From: Bacteroidales bacterium GP3
GTDB lineage: Bacteria > Bacteroidota > Bacteroidia > Bacteroidales > Muribaculaceae
DNA: 32,268 nt
NCBI GenBank assembly: GCA_001701075.1
Contig: DAAK01000203.1
Coordinates: forward strand, 1 to 32,268
Direction: 5' to 3'
Shown here: piece by piece, positions 15,629 to 24,973 of the stretch
Position numbering within the stretch: position 1 is the first letter of the stretch
Layout of the letters: every line of letters begins with the position of its first letter
The notes under the pieces: generated by a model
What the model saw: only the letters and a program-made list of their open reading frames with translations
Database searches by the model: none
Told to the model about the DNA's origin: nothing
Translations under genes and position numbers: made by a program

Positions 15629-15660
15629 CAAAATTAATGAAAAAAGATCATATTAACAAG
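15629..15660 (-). promoter_or_regulatory. Promoter of the beta-helix/GH43 operon
   Basis: The minus strand reads CTTG (15657-15660), 20 nt, then TAATTTTG (15629-15636). It lies about 31 nt before the GTG start and is divergent from the alcohol dehydrogenase promoter. Confidence 0.6.
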
Positions 15661-15675
15661 AAAAGGAAGAAGTAT

Positions 15676-15706
15676 TTTGATAATTCGGAATAAAAGAGTA
15701 ATTTTG
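15676..15706 (+). promoter_or_regulatory. Promoter of the alcohol dehydrogenase gene
   Basis: TTTG (15676-15679), 19 nt, TAATTTTG (15699-15706): an exact Bacteroidetes consensus promoter, 26 nt before the start codon. Confidence 0.75.
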
Positions 15707-15732
15707 TAAAAGCGTATTAAATATATAAAGAG

Positions 15733-16902
15733 ATGAATAACTTTGTATTTTTCCCTGCCACAAAATATGTGTTTGGGCGAGGAGTAGAGAATAAGGTTGC
15801 TGAGCAACTTGAAGCATTTGGGATGAAAAAGCCCCTTATCGTCTATGGAAAAGGATCAGTAGTAAGATCCGGACTGCTCGACCGAGTGAAGAAGAGTCTT
15901 GAAGATGCTGGAATTCCTTATGCAGAATTAGGAGGGGTGCAACCTAATCCTGTAGACGCAAAAGTATATGAAGGTATCGAGATCGCAAAGAAAGAGGGAG
16001 TCGATTCCTTACTGGCAGTAGGAGGTGGAAGTTCAATCGATACAGCCAAGGCAATAGCCGCAGCTATGCCATATGAAGGAGACTTCTGGGACTTCTATAT
16101 CGGGAAGGCAAAAATTGCAAAAGCGCTTCCGGTAGGAGTCGTGCTGACTATACCTGCCGCTGGCAGTGAAGGCTCAGGCAACACCGTGATAACGAAACTT
16201 GATGGATTGCACAAACTTGGAATGGGTAGTGACAAACTGCGTCCGAAGTTCGCATTGATGAATCCGGAACTTACATTTACGTTGCCTCCATATCAGACAG
16301 CAGCTGGCATTACAGACATGATGGCACATATCATGGAGCGTTATTTCACGAATACTCCAAATGTTGAGATAACAGACAGGGTTGCTGAGGGAGTGCTGAA
16401 GGCCATCATCACGGAGGCTCCAAAGGTAATCGCTAATCCAGAGGATTACGATGCTCGCGCCAATATAATGTGGAGCGGGACTTTGGCTCACAATGGTGTA
16501 TGCAGTGGAGGCCGAGAGGAAGACTGGGCCACTCACGGTATGGAACATGAGCTGAGCGCAGTCTACGACGTGACTCACGGAGCTGGATTGGCAGTAATGT
16601 TCCCGGCATGGATGACATATGCCAAGGAAGAAAATCCAGGTAAGATTGCCCAGTTTGCGCGCCGCGTGTTTGACATTGAGGAATCTGACGATAAAAAAGC
16701 CGCCGAACTTGGCATCGAAACACTTAAGAAATTCCTAAAATCGATCGGAATGCCAACGAGCATGAAGGAATTGGGAATTGATAACCCCGACTTCAGATTG
16801 CTTGCCGAGAAAGTAACTGAGAATAAGGGTGAAGTGTTTGGCAATTATATCAAGATAGATAGAGACGCTGCTGAGAAGATCTATAAGATTGCGGCGGAAT
16901 AA
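15733..16902 (+). CDS. Iron-containing alcohol dehydrogenase (YqhD/BDH-like)
   Basis: This 389-aa cytoplasmic oxidoreductase reduces aldehydes to alcohols, probably with NADPH. The N-terminal cofactor domain has VYGKGSV and the GGGSSID motif (97-103). The C-terminal metal domain has all four ligands in YqhD-like spacing: Asp195 and His199 (TDMMAHIMERYF), His268 (HGMEHELSAVYD) and His282 (VTHGAGLAVMFP). The length is normal for the family. It is a single-gene transcript with its own promoter and a terminator region shared with the convergent trkH gene. The physiological substrate is unknown. Confidence 0.92.
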   Translation: MNNFVFFPATKYVFGRGVENKVAEQLEAFGMKKPLIVYGKGSVVRSGLLDRVKKSLEDAGIPYAELGGVQPNPVDAKVYEGIEIAKKEGVDSLLAVGGGSSIDTAKAIAAAMPYEGDFWDFYIGKAKIAKALPVGVVLTIPAAGSEGSGNTVITKLDGLHKLGMGSDKLRPKFALMNPELTFTLPPYQTAAGITDMMAHIMERYFTNTPNVEITDRVAEGVLKAIITEAPKVIANPEDYDARANIMWSGTLAHNGVCSGGREEDWATHGMEHELSAVYDVTHGAGLAVMFPAWMTYAKEENPGKIAQFARRVFDIEESDDKKAAELGIETLKKFLKSIGMPTSMKELGIDNPDFRLLAEKVTENKGEVFGNYIKIDRDAAEKIYKIAAE

Positions 16903-16932
16903 TTACAACACATCATATTTCAAACATAAACA

Positions 16933-16945
16933 GCCTCTACGAGGC
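16933..16945 (+). terminator. Weak hairpin after the alcohol dehydrogenase gene
   Basis: GCCTC (16933-16937) pairs with GAGGC (16941-16945) across a 3-nt loop, then TTATATGCTATA. It is weak as a terminator on its own; the stronger stem at 16971-16990 may serve both directions. Confidence 0.3.
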
Positions 16946-16970
16946 TTATATGCTATAAAAGGAAAATAGA

Positions 16971-16990
16971 GGGAGACCCGAAAGTCTCCC
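16971..16990. terminator. Bidirectional terminator between alcohol dehydrogenase and trkH
   Basis: GGGAGAC (16971-16977) and GTCTCCC (16984-16990) form a 7-bp GC-rich stem with a 6-nt loop. On the plus strand TTATATATTATTTTTT follows; on the minus strand TCTATTTTCCTTTT follows. It lies between two convergent genes, 7 nt from the trkH stop codon. Confidence 0.75.
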
Positions 16991-16997
16991 TTATATA

Positions 16998-18479
16998 TTA
17001 TTTTTTCCAGAAAGCATGGGTGAAGAGCAATAGGATGGTATATAGTTCGAGACGTCCTGTCAGCATAACAAAGCTTAAAATCCACTTTCCAGCATCCGGA
17101 ATCATAGAGAAACATGATACGCCATCCTGCACTTCTGTCCCAATTCCGGCATTTGAGATAGCAGACAAAGAATAAAAGAAACTCTGATCAAACGGCACGC
17201 CAAGAACTGTAAGGAGAAATCCTCCAAGGAAGATGACGAGGAAATAGAGAGCTATGAAAGCCAGAACCTTCATGACAATCACATACGAAGTGCCTTTCCC
17301 ATTTACTGTCACAGTCTTAACGGCGGAAGGATACATCGTACGATACATTTCATTCTTCAAGAACTTGAAGAATATGATGAAACGGTCTACTTTCGCTCCG
17401 CCTGACGTACTTCCGGCGCAACCTCCTATTGCCATAAATATCAGCATAACTATATAAGGGACAGATCCCCAATGATTGAAATGGGGAACAACCAATCCGG
17501 TTGAAGTAAGGATTGATACACTTTGAAAAAGAGGTATTATGGTCACTTCTTGCCAGCTATGTACGTGATGTTTACCAATAATAGATATAGTAAAGACTAT
17601 ATAGCCGAAAAGAATAGTCCTGCAAAACCATTTAAAAGCATCATTCTTAAGAAGTTTTTTCCATTCACCATACACGGTTGAGAAAATGAGGTTGAAATTC
17701 ACTCCTCCGATAAACATGAAAACTGTCAGAATGATTATGATATAAGGACTATTCCAGTCTCTAACACTCATGTCGCTTGTAGAAAAGCCCCCGGTCGACA
17801 TAGTGGATAGTCCATGGCATATGGCCTCAAAAAGATTCATACTTGAGAACCAAAGTAATAGAATGCAGGTAATAGTGAGGCATATATATATTCCCCACAA
17901 GGTCTTTGCAGTATTGCTTACCCGAGGTCGCAGTTTATCGTGAGTAATTCCAGTCACTTCCTCGTTGAACATCAACATTCCACCTTTATTATTTAGCATA
18001 GGCACAACGGCGAGAGTGAAGATGATGATACCCAGACCACCAATCCATTGAAGCAAGCAACGCCATAAAAGGAGGGAATGAGGAACATTCTTCAAGGAAC
18101 CCAAGACAGAAGCTCCAGTCGTGGTAAAACCACTCAAAGTCTCAAAGAAAGCATCAGTCACACTGTCATGAGTGCCGCAAAGCAGGAATGGAATCATTCC
18201 GAAAAGAGAAAGAATCACCCAGATAAGTGAAGTGAGCAGGATGGCTTCTCGTTTTCCCATTTCCTTGCTCTTGGGTTTAAGACTCATCAATCCTAAAGCA
18301 GAAACGAGAGTAATGACTATTGACAGGAAAATTGGTTTTATTTCGGAGTCGCCATATATAAATGCGGTCACAAGTGGAAAAATCATGAAGCCTGAGAGCA
18401 CCATGAGCAGCCATCCAATAGTACGCATGAGCATGCGAATATTGATGTAGGCATTATATTTGAATCTTAATTGAACCAC
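16998..18479 (-). CDS. trkH: TrkH-family potassium uptake membrane subunit
   Basis: This 493-aa multi-pass inner-membrane protein is the K+-translocating subunit of the Trk system. Pore-loop signatures are visible: LSGFTTTGASVL, GLSTMSTGGFSTSD, ILTSTGLVVPHF and AISNAGIGTEVQ, which give the four selectivity-filter Gly residues. The length is normal. Its start overlaps the trkA stop by 13 nt, implying translational coupling with its regulatory subunit. It is last in the operon and followed by a terminator. Confidence 0.93.
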   Translation of the reverse strand: MVQLRFKYNAYINIRMLMRTIGWLLMVLSGFMIFPLVTAFIYGDSEIKPIFLSIVITLVSALGLMSLKPKSKEMGKREAILLTSLIWVILSLFGMIPFLLCGTHDSVTDAFFETLSGFTTTGASVLGSLKNVPHSLLLWRCLLQWIGGLGIIIFTLAVVPMLNNKGGMLMFNEEVTGITHDKLRPRVSNTAKTLWGIYICLTITCILLLWFSSMNLFEAICHGLSTMSTGGFSTSDMSVRDWNSPYIIIILTVFMFIGGVNFNLIFSTVYGEWKKLLKNDAFKWFCRTILFGYIVFTISIIGKHHVHSWQEVTIIPLFQSVSILTSTGLVVPHFNHWGSVPYIVMLIFMAIGGCAGSTSGGAKVDRFIIFFKFLKNEMYRTMYPSAVKTVTVNGKGTSYVIVMKVLAFIALYFLVIFLGGFLLTVLGVPFDQSFFYSLSAISNAGIGTEVQDGVSCFSMIPDAGKWILSFVMLTGRLELYTILLLFTHAFWKK

Positions 18480-19804
18480 TTTTCGATTTTAGATATAGTA
18501 CCTGTAAGACAAAATACCACGACCTTATTGCCGGCATGAATCTGAGTCATACCTCCGATCAGTTCCGCTTTCCCATCATTGCGTATCAAAGCGGCCAGTG
18601 TCATGCCCCAAGGTAGGCTGAGGTCCTTGACAGGAGCTTTAGTAATTTTTGCCTTATCCTTTACTTCGAGTTCACAAACCTCTGCATCAGCGAGGGCAAG
18701 GAATTTAGAGTTGGATTCATCGGAATCAAGAAGAATCTGGAATATACTCGAAGAAGCCATCAACTTCTTATTGATAGATGTGCCAATATTCAGGCGTTCA
18801 GCAACACTATAGAACTGAAGGTTCTCCACATCAGCAATGGTCTTGGGCACTCCAAAGTCCTTTGCAGTAAGACAAGAAAGGATATTCGTCTCTGATTTTG
18901 AAGTCAAGGCCATGAAAGCGTCATATTGGTAGATATTATTTTCCCTTAACACTTCCACATCGCGTCCGTCACCATTGATCACCTCTATTTCGGGAATTTC
19001 TGTAGCAAGGTATTCGCAACGTTCTCTGTCAATGTCGATCAACCGTATTTGATACTTGTCGTGATACTCATAGCAGAAACGCAAGGCAATCTGACTACCA
19101 CCCATTATCATCACCTTTTTAATGACTCGGGTCTTTTTACCACAAAGATCTCGGACTTCCATCACATATTCTGGAGTAGTGATGAAATAGACGATGTCAT
19201 CTTTCTCTATTGTGTCGTTGCCACCAGGAATGACAGTCTCAGCATTTCTTTTGATAGCTGCGACATGAAAATGATGTGCAGACACAGGCAGTTCCCTGAG
19301 CTTTACTCCACATAGACGCGAGTTATCACGAATCTTAACTCCAATCATGACAAGCTGACCCTCACCTAACTCACCCCAATAACGGGCCCAGTTGTGAGAA
19401 AGAGCAAGATCAATAGCTTGAGCCGCCAAATATTCCGGATAAATAAGAGTATCAATCCCGAGTTCCTTGAGAATGAGTTTATTCTCTTTTCTCATGAACT
19501 CATAGTTGTCAATTCGGGCAACCGTCTTTCTGACACCAAGTTTCTTTGCTATCGAGCATGATGAGATATTCCGAGTCTCAAAAGGAGTGACGGCTATATA
19601 AAGATCCGCATTTTGGATTCCCGCCTGTCTCATAGTGGAGAAAGAAGACGTAGAGCCACAAAGCGTCATCAGATTATAGTGCGAATCGAGAGAGTCAAGT
19701 TTGTGTTGGTCGCTGTCAATGAGAATAATGTCTTGATTCTCATTGCTGAGCATTTTGGCGAGGTGCGTCCCAACCTCTCCGGCACCGGCTATGATAATTT
19801 TCAT
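18467..19804 (-). CDS. trkA: Trk potassium uptake regulatory subunit TrkA
   Basis: This 445-aa cytoplasmic protein gates TrkH in response to NAD(H) or nucleotides. It has the duplicated TrkA architecture: a first Rossmann domain starting MKIIIAGAGEVGTHLAKML, an RCK_C domain (about 145-225), a second Rossmann domain (VMIMGGSQIALRF, near 230) and a second RCK_C. It overlaps trkH and begins 12 nt after the dxs stop, so all three genes are in one operon. Confidence 0.95.
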   Translation of the reverse strand: MKIIIAGAGEVGTHLAKMLSNENQDIILIDSDQHKLDSLDSHYNLMTLCGSTSSFSTMRQAGIQNADLYIAVTPFETRNISSCSIAKKLGVRKTVARIDNYEFMRKENKLILKELGIDTLIYPEYLAAQAIDLALSHNWARYWGELGEGQLVMIGVKIRDNSRLCGVKLRELPVSAHHFHVAAIKRNAETVIPGGNDTIEKDDIVYFITTPEYVMEVRDLCGKKTRVIKKVMIMGGSQIALRFCYEYHDKYQIRLIDIDRERCEYLATEIPEIEVINGDGRDVEVLRENNIYQYDAFMALTSKSETNILSCLTAKDFGVPKTIADVENLQFYSVAERLNIGTSINKKLMASSSIFQILLDSDESNSKFLALADAEVCELEVKDKAKITKAPVKDLSLPWGMTLAALIRNDGKAELIGGMTQIHAGNKVVVFCLTGTISKIEKWFN

Positions 19805-19816
19805 AGATATAGGAAT

Positions 19817-21766
19817 TTAGGATTTTAAACCAGAGGCTGAAACCACGGCAGCCTCAATTCCAGTGCTATCAAAACCACAATCATGTCTCAATTCAGCCAC
19901 TGTACCATGGGATACCCAAGAATCAGGGGCACCCAAAGTTATGATATTGACGTCGATATGATTGTCACGGCACCATTCGGTCACAGCAGTACCAAAGCCA
20001 CCGGTCGTCACGCCATCTTCTACCGTCACTATCGACTTATGAGAATTGACGATACGACGAAGGAGATCGGTATCAAGAGGTTTGACCCATATCATATCAT
20101 AGAGGTCAGCTTTAATGCCTTTCGATTTCAAAGACTCGACGGCCTTTTTTGCATCATGAAGAACAGGACCTACAGTCAACACAGCAACATCAGAACCATC
20201 TTCTTCAAAAATAACTCTACCCTTACCGATTTCTATGACTTTCATTTCCGTTTGCCAATCCTTTGTAGTAGCGCTGCCACGTGGGTAGCGTATAGCCATT
20301 GGGCCATCGGAATGGAGGGAAGTGAACATCAGATTGCGCAGAGTCTCCTCATCAGCAGGAGAGGCTACCCTCATATTTGGGATGCATCTCAGATAAGCAA
20401 TATCAAGAAGTCCATGATGAGTTACACCATCTTCACCTACAATGCCAGCACGGTCTATGCAGAAAGTGACAGGAAGACCCTGAATACATACATCATTTAC
20501 AATATTGTCATATGCACGCTGCAGGAATGAAGAATATATAGCAGTAAATGGACGTTTTCCTCCAGTTGCAAGGCCTGCGGAGAAAGTGACCGCATGTCCT
20601 TCTGAAATACCGACGTCGAAAGTCCTTTCAGGATACTCAGCGAGCATTCTTGACACAGATGTACCGCTTGGCATAGCTGCCGTCACACCCATGACACGAT
20701 CGTCTTGAGCCGCAAGTTCTACAAGAGTACGCCCGAAAACCTCCTGCCATGGCAGCGGCGCGTCCTTACAGTCGGAGCAAATCTTTTCACCGGTATCCGG
20801 GTCGAACATGCCTGGAGCATGCCATTTAGCAGGATTCTCTTCTGCCGGCTTATATCCTTTTCCTTTTATCGTATGAAGATGGAGGAGGCGAGGGGTCTCC
20901 ATATCCTTGATATCGTTGAGGATTTTGACAATCTTAATGACATCATGCCCATCAAATGGGCCGAAATATCTTATGTTGAGACCTTCAAATATATTTTGCT
21001 TGCCACTGACAAGGCTTTTGACAGAATTTGCGAAACGCTGTATCCTTCCTTTTCCTGCTTCTGTGACGACACCCTTCCTGCGGAAAGCGTTGTAGAGTTT
21101 AGAACGCCATTTGTTGTAGCCGGCCGATGTGGAAAGCTCTGAAAGATAAGTATGCAGACCACCGACATTTGCATCAATACTCATATCATTATCGTTAAGG
21201 ATAATGAGAAGATTATTGGGGTTGTTGGCTACATTGTTTAGCCCTTCGAAAGCGAGGCCACCACTTATAGACGCATCACCGATCAGGGCAACCGTCTTGC
21301 ATTTCTCTTTTCCAGGAGTATTTCTGTCGGCAATTGCCCTGCCAAGAGCCGCCGAAATAGAGTTAGAAGCGTGGCCAGTCACAAAAGTGTCGAAATCAGA
21401 CTCGAGAGGAGACGGGAAACCGCTGATTCCACCTTTTTTCCTTTGATTGGCAAAAGCCTCTTTTCTTCCAGTTAAAATCTTATGAGCATAAGCTTGGTGC
21501 CCGACATCCCAGAAGAGATGGTCGGTCGGAGTATCATATACATAATGGAGAGCCACAATGATATCAACAGCACCCATGCTTGATGCAAAATGGCCTGGGT
21601 TGACCGAAAGATGGTCTATCAGGTATCGTCGGATTTCAGCGCATAGTTCAGGCAGCTGGTCGAGACGAAGAGCACGCACATCGGCCGGCGACGAAATGCT
21701 GTCCAAGATACCATATCCAGTGGTCTTGACTTCAATGAGAGGAGATTGTGCAGATTCCTGTTTCAT
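19817..21766 (-). CDS. dxs: 1-deoxy-D-xylulose-5-phosphate synthase
   Basis: This 649-aa thiamine-diphosphate enzyme condenses pyruvate and glyceraldehyde 3-phosphate in the first step of the MEP isoprenoid pathway. Visible signatures are HFASSMGAVDIIVALHYVYD, WDVGHQAYAHKILTGR, the ThDP/Mg motif GDASISGGLAFEGLNN, and the transketolase-type DRAGIVGEDGVTHHGLLDIAYL. The start ATG at 21764-21766 follows a small membrane ORF by 6 nt. It is followed by trkA and trkH, an arrangement known in other Bacteroidetes. Confidence 0.97.
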   Translation of the reverse strand: MKQESAQSPLIEVKTTGYGILDSISSPADVRALRLDQLPELCAEIRRYLIDHLSVNPGHFASSMGAVDIIVALHYVYDTPTDHLFWDVGHQAYAHKILTGRKEAFANQRKKGGISGFPSPLESDFDTFVTGHASNSISAALGRAIADRNTPGKEKCKTVALIGDASISGGLAFEGLNNVANNPNNLLIILNDNDMSIDANVGGLHTYLSELSTSAGYNKWRSKLYNAFRRKGVVTEAGKGRIQRFANSVKSLVSGKQNIFEGLNIRYFGPFDGHDVIKIVKILNDIKDMETPRLLHLHTIKGKGYKPAEENPAKWHAPGMFDPDTGEKICSDCKDAPLPWQEVFGRTLVELAAQDDRVMGVTAAMPSGTSVSRMLAEYPERTFDVGISEGHAVTFSAGLATGGKRPFTAIYSSFLQRAYDNIVNDVCIQGLPVTFCIDRAGIVGEDGVTHHGLLDIAYLRCIPNMRVASPADEETLRNLMFTSLHSDGPMAIRYPRGSATTKDWQTEMKVIEIGKGRVIFEEDGSDVAVLTVGPVLHDAKKAVESLKSKGIKADLYDMIWVKPLDTDLLRRIVNSHKSIVTVEDGVTTGGFGTAVTEWCRDNHIDVNIITLGAPDSWVSHGTVAELRHDCGFDSTGIEAAVVSASGLKS

Positions 21767-21772
21767 TTCATG

Positions 21773-21952
21773 CTATTTCTTAGTGCCCCCGAAATATTTT
21801 TTATATAGGGGGACAAAAATGATGATGCCGCTCATAGCCGCTATCAGGATGTTTTTCAGGTTGAATCCATCGGCGGAAGTGAGAAGCCCCACACATAGCC
21901 ATACCCATAAAAGAACGAGTAAGGCAAGTCCTGCGATTCTTGTAGGTTTCAT
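21773..21952 (-). CDS. 59-aa two-helix membrane peptide upstream of dxs
   Basis: The frame starts MKPTRIAGLALLVLLWVW, has a second hydrophobic segment (ILIAAMSGIIIFVPLY) and ends KYFGGTKK, TAG at 21773-21775. Two membrane helices joined by a short polar loop are evident. It ends 6 nt before the dxs start, so it is probably the first gene of the dxs-trkA-trkH operon. The function is unknown; coupling to dxs translation or membrane assembly of Trk are only guesses. Its upstream region has TAACTTCG (21961-21968), a near match to the -7 box. Confidence 0.65.
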   Translation of the reverse strand: MKPTRIAGLALLVLLWVWLCVGLLTSADGFNLKNILIAAMSGIIIFVPLYKKYFGGTKK

Positions 21953-21960
21953 TTCAAACG

Positions 21961-21968
21961 CGAAGTTA
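21961..21968 (-). promoter_or_regulatory. Probable -7 box of the dxs operon
   Basis: The minus strand reads TAACTTCG, one mismatch from TAnnTTTG, 9 nt before the start of the 59-aa ORF. No clear -33 box is seen. Confidence 0.35.
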
Positions 21969-22012
21969 ACAATTTTTTTTTATATAATCCCGATTTTTTT
22001 GGTAATTTTTAG

Positions 22013-22020
22013 TAATTTTG
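22013..22020 (+). promoter_or_regulatory. -7 box of the ftsK cluster
   Basis: TAATTTTG is a full match to TAnnTTTG, 73 nt before the ftsK start. The surrounding AT-rich spacer is shared with the divergent dxs operon. No TTTG is found at the expected -33 position. Confidence 0.45.
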
Positions 22021-22093
22021 CATTCCTATATCGGAGAAACGTGAATATTCCCGAAAAACATAGTCAAAACACCAAATTCAGCATAGCCTTTCA

Positions 22094-24907
22094 ATGAAGC
22101 AATATCATAATTATTCCCCGGAGATATCGACTGCCGAAGAGACTGTAGAACCTGTTGTTACTGAGCGTCGGGTTCCAAATGAGCCCCCTCAGGGACGTCG
22201 CAGGCGAGGTTCAAAACAAACACGAATAGAAGAAACTGCATCTTCAGCTCGCACGACATCATCAGAATCGGCACAGTCAGCCGCCACCACTTCACAGAAG
22301 CAATCCAAAAGTCTTTTCGAATCCTTCAAGGATTGGAAAAACTCCGTTGTCACCCGGTCAGTGTTTGGCATTATTTTAGGAGGCCTCGGCCTATGGTTTG
22401 CAGTTGCATTTGTGTCATATTTCAGTTCCTGTATCGCTGACCAGAGTATGGTTGCCTCAGCTGAAACAGGTGCAGGCACTGTTGTAGCCAATGATGCAGG
22501 TGAAGGCGGCGCAAGACTTACGGAATTGCTAATCAACCAAGGATTTGGAGTCGGCGCGATTGTTATCGTCGTGTGGCTTGTCTGCATGTCGCTTAAACTC
22601 CTTGTAGGATATCCTAAATTCCGAACCCTTGACTTCACCATCAAATCATTGATTGCGCTTATCACACTGAGCGTAGTAGTCGGAATGTTATCAATAGGAC
22701 GTGATACAGATGTGAATTGGGGTGGGTTCCACGGCCGATACATCAATGAAATCATCTACAACTACATAGGTTGGAGTGGGGCTATGATCCTCTCAATCGT
22801 ATTGATTTCAATATTCGTAGTCATATGTCTCAGGGATGCCATCAAATGGATAATCAGAAAAAAGCGCCAATATGATGAAAAGCGACGTTTACAACGCGAG
22901 GCTGAAGAGGCAGAGATGAAGAAACAAGAAGAGATCAAGGAGCGGCATCGACAAGCAGCGCTTAGCGAGATTCTTTATGCTGAAAACGAAGAACCAGAAG
23001 TTGAGAAGCCAGAATCCCCCACTCCTGATAATGTAGAATTTAATCCGGACTCAGATACTATTTTTGATATTCCTGATCTTGAAGAAGAGGAAGAATCAGA
23101 TATCCAATATGATGCTATTCAAGATGATCCCAACTCTCTTGCATTCACGGAAGACCAAATGGAGGAGAACACCTTCTTCAGTGATGATCTGCAGGAAAAA
23201 GTTGACACTGATCAAATCAGCACTGAAATTCAAGAAGTAAAAGAAGAGACTCAGGAAGTAGACGAAGAGACAAAGGAAGAAATTCAGGAGGCAGAAGAAA
23301 AGCACATAGAAAGCATCCAAGAAGAAGAGAAACCAGAGGATGTGATGACTGTCAATGTCAATCAAATCGCAAAGGGGACACAAGACACCGGCACTTCCTA
23401 TGATGACAAGCTCTTCACTCACGAGTATAAGTTTCCCCCTGCTGAATATCTATTGCCTGGCGCCGACAAGATATCAGTGGATGCCGATGAACTTTTAGAA
23501 AATAAGGAGCGAATAAGACAGACACTTCTTGATTTTGGCATTCCAATCACAAGCATAGAGGCAACTGTCGGACCAACCGTGACCTTATATGAAATCCGTC
23601 CTGATACAGGCGTCAAGATTGCTAAGATCCGCAATCTTGCCGACGATCTTGCCCTTTCGCTTGCAGCCAACGGAGTAAGAATCATTGCTCCTATTCCACG
23701 AAAGGGGACTGTCGGAATAGAGGTTGCTAATAAGGAAGCGCAGACAGTGTCGATGCGCAATATAATTCAATCGAAAGCTTATCAAAATGCAAAATATAAA
23801 CTTCCTGTAGCGTTAGGCTCCACCATCTCAAATGAAGTCTATATCGCAGATCTTGCTAAGATGCCCCATCTTCTTGTGGCGGGAGCCACAGGTCAAGGTA
23901 AATCTGTCGGCCTAAATGCTATAATCACATCTCTGTTATATTCCAAGAGACCGGAAGAACTGAAATTTGTGATGGTAGACCCGAAGCGAGTGGAATTCTC
24001 CTTGTATTCAAAGATCGAGAATTATTATCTTGCAAAAATTCCAGACAGTCCGCAACCCATTATTACCAACATGGAAAATGTGGTGGCTACACTCAGTTCG
24101 CTGTGTGTAGAGATGGATGAACGATATATGCTTCTTGAAAAGGCCTATGTGCGTCAAGTGACGGAATACAATGAGAAATTCAGGGAGAAAAAACTTGACC
24201 CGAGAGAAGGACACCGATTCATGCCATATATAGTAGTGATAATAGATGAGTTTGCCGACCTGATCATGACAGCCGGCAAGGAGGTAGAACTTCCAATAGC
24301 CCGACTAGCTCAACTTGCCCGAGCAGTCGGAATACATGTCATCATAGCGACCCAGCGACCATCAACCAACGTCATCACCGGTATGATCAAGGCAAACTTC
24401 CCTGTGCGTATAGCATTCAAAGTAAGTTCTGGAGTTGACTCGAAAACAATCCTTGACACCACGGGGGCTCAACAGCTTATAGGACGTGGTGATATGCTCA
24501 TTAGCAATAATGGGGAGATGACGCGAGTGCAGTGCGCATTTGTAGACACACCTGAGGTAGAGAAAGTATGCGATTATATAGCTCGTCAGTCTTATCCACA
24601 GGGTCCCTATATCCTGCCTGAGCCACAGATGGGAGGTGACGGCGAATCCCAGGAGGTAGATGCATCAAGCATTGGAAAACTCGATCCTTTGTTTGCTGAG
24701 GTTGGACGCCAGGTGATCATGAGTGGAACGGCTTCAACATCAGCAATCCAGCGGCGATATGAAATTGGCTACAACCGGGCCGGCAGAATAATGGATCAGC
24801 TTGAGGCATACGGAGTAGTGGGTCCGGCGACGGGAGGAAAGCCACGCAGTGTCCTGATGGAGGCTATGGCGTTTGAAGACCTGTTGGCGACACTTGGGCT
24901 AAGCTAA
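22094..24907 (+). CDS. ftsK: DNA translocase FtsK/SpoIIIE
   Basis: This 937-aa septal motor pumps chromosome termini during division. After a polar N-terminus there are four membrane segments (about 90-255), then a basic helix and a long Glu/Asp-rich linker (about 300-430, low complexity). The alpha/beta motor follows, with Walker A GATGQGKS (Lys603) and Walker B IIDEFADLI (Asp718). The C-terminal winged-helix gamma domain (about 865-937: STSAIQRRYEIGYNRAGRIMDQLE) recognises KOPS-like sequences. The length and order are typical of Bacteroidetes FtsK. It heads the plus-strand cluster. Confidence 0.96.
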   Translation: MKQYHNYSPEISTAEETVEPVVTERRVPNEPPQGRRRRGSKQTRIEETASSARTTSSESAQSAATTSQKQSKSLFESFKDWKNSVVTRSVFGIILGGLGLWFAVAFVSYFSSCIADQSMVASAETGAGTVVANDAGEGGARLTELLINQGFGVGAIVIVVWLVCMSLKLLVGYPKFRTLDFTIKSLIALITLSVVVGMLSIGRDTDVNWGGFHGRYINEIIYNYIGWSGAMILSIVLISIFVVICLRDAIKWIIRKKRQYDEKRRLQREAEEAEMKKQEEIKERHRQAALSEILYAENEEPEVEKPESPTPDNVEFNPDSDTIFDIPDLEEEEESDIQYDAIQDDPNSLAFTEDQMEENTFFSDDLQEKVDTDQISTEIQEVKEETQEVDEETKEEIQEAEEKHIESIQEEEKPEDVMTVNVNQIAKGTQDTGTSYDDKLFTHEYKFPPAEYLLPGADKISVDADELLENKERIRQTLLDFGIPITSIEATVGPTVTLYEIRPDTGVKIAKIRNLADDLALSLAANGVRIIAPIPRKGTVGIEVANKEAQTVSMRNIIQSKAYQNAKYKLPVALGSTISNEVYIADLAKMPHLLVAGATGQGKSVGLNAIITSLLYSKRPEELKFVMVDPKRVEFSLYSKIENYYLAKIPDSPQPIITNMENVVATLSSLCVEMDERYMLLEKAYVRQVTEYNEKFREKKLDPREGHRFMPYIVVIIDEFADLIMTAGKEVELPIARLAQLARAVGIHVIIATQRPSTNVITGMIKANFPVRIAFKVSSGVDSKTILDTTGAQQLIGRGDMLISNNGEMTRVQCAFVDTPEVEKVCDYIARQSYPQGPYILPEPQMGGDGESQEVDASSIGKLDPLFAEVGRQVIMSGTASTSAIQRRYEIGYNRAGRIMDQLEAYGVVGPATGGKPRSVLMEAMAFEDLLATLGLS

Positions 24908-24973
24908 AATCCAATTTTATCAGTCTATAAGATAAATCAGGCTATAACTGAAAAAAAGATTAAAAATAAGAAG

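Noticed and set aside
19883..20530. Plus-strand 215-codon open frame opposite dxs
   Set aside because: It is antisense to strongly conserved dxs sequence and has no promoter or family resemblance; a shadow frame.
22990..23340. Low-complexity Glu-rich stretch in ftsK as a possible insertion or repeat element
   Set aside because: Acidic low-complexity linkers between the membrane and motor domains are normal for FtsK.
23096..23422. Minus-strand Leu/Phe-rich open frame opposite ftsK
   Set aside because: Its hydrophobic look is the complement of the Glu/Lys-rich FtsK linker (GAA/AAG codons read backwards).
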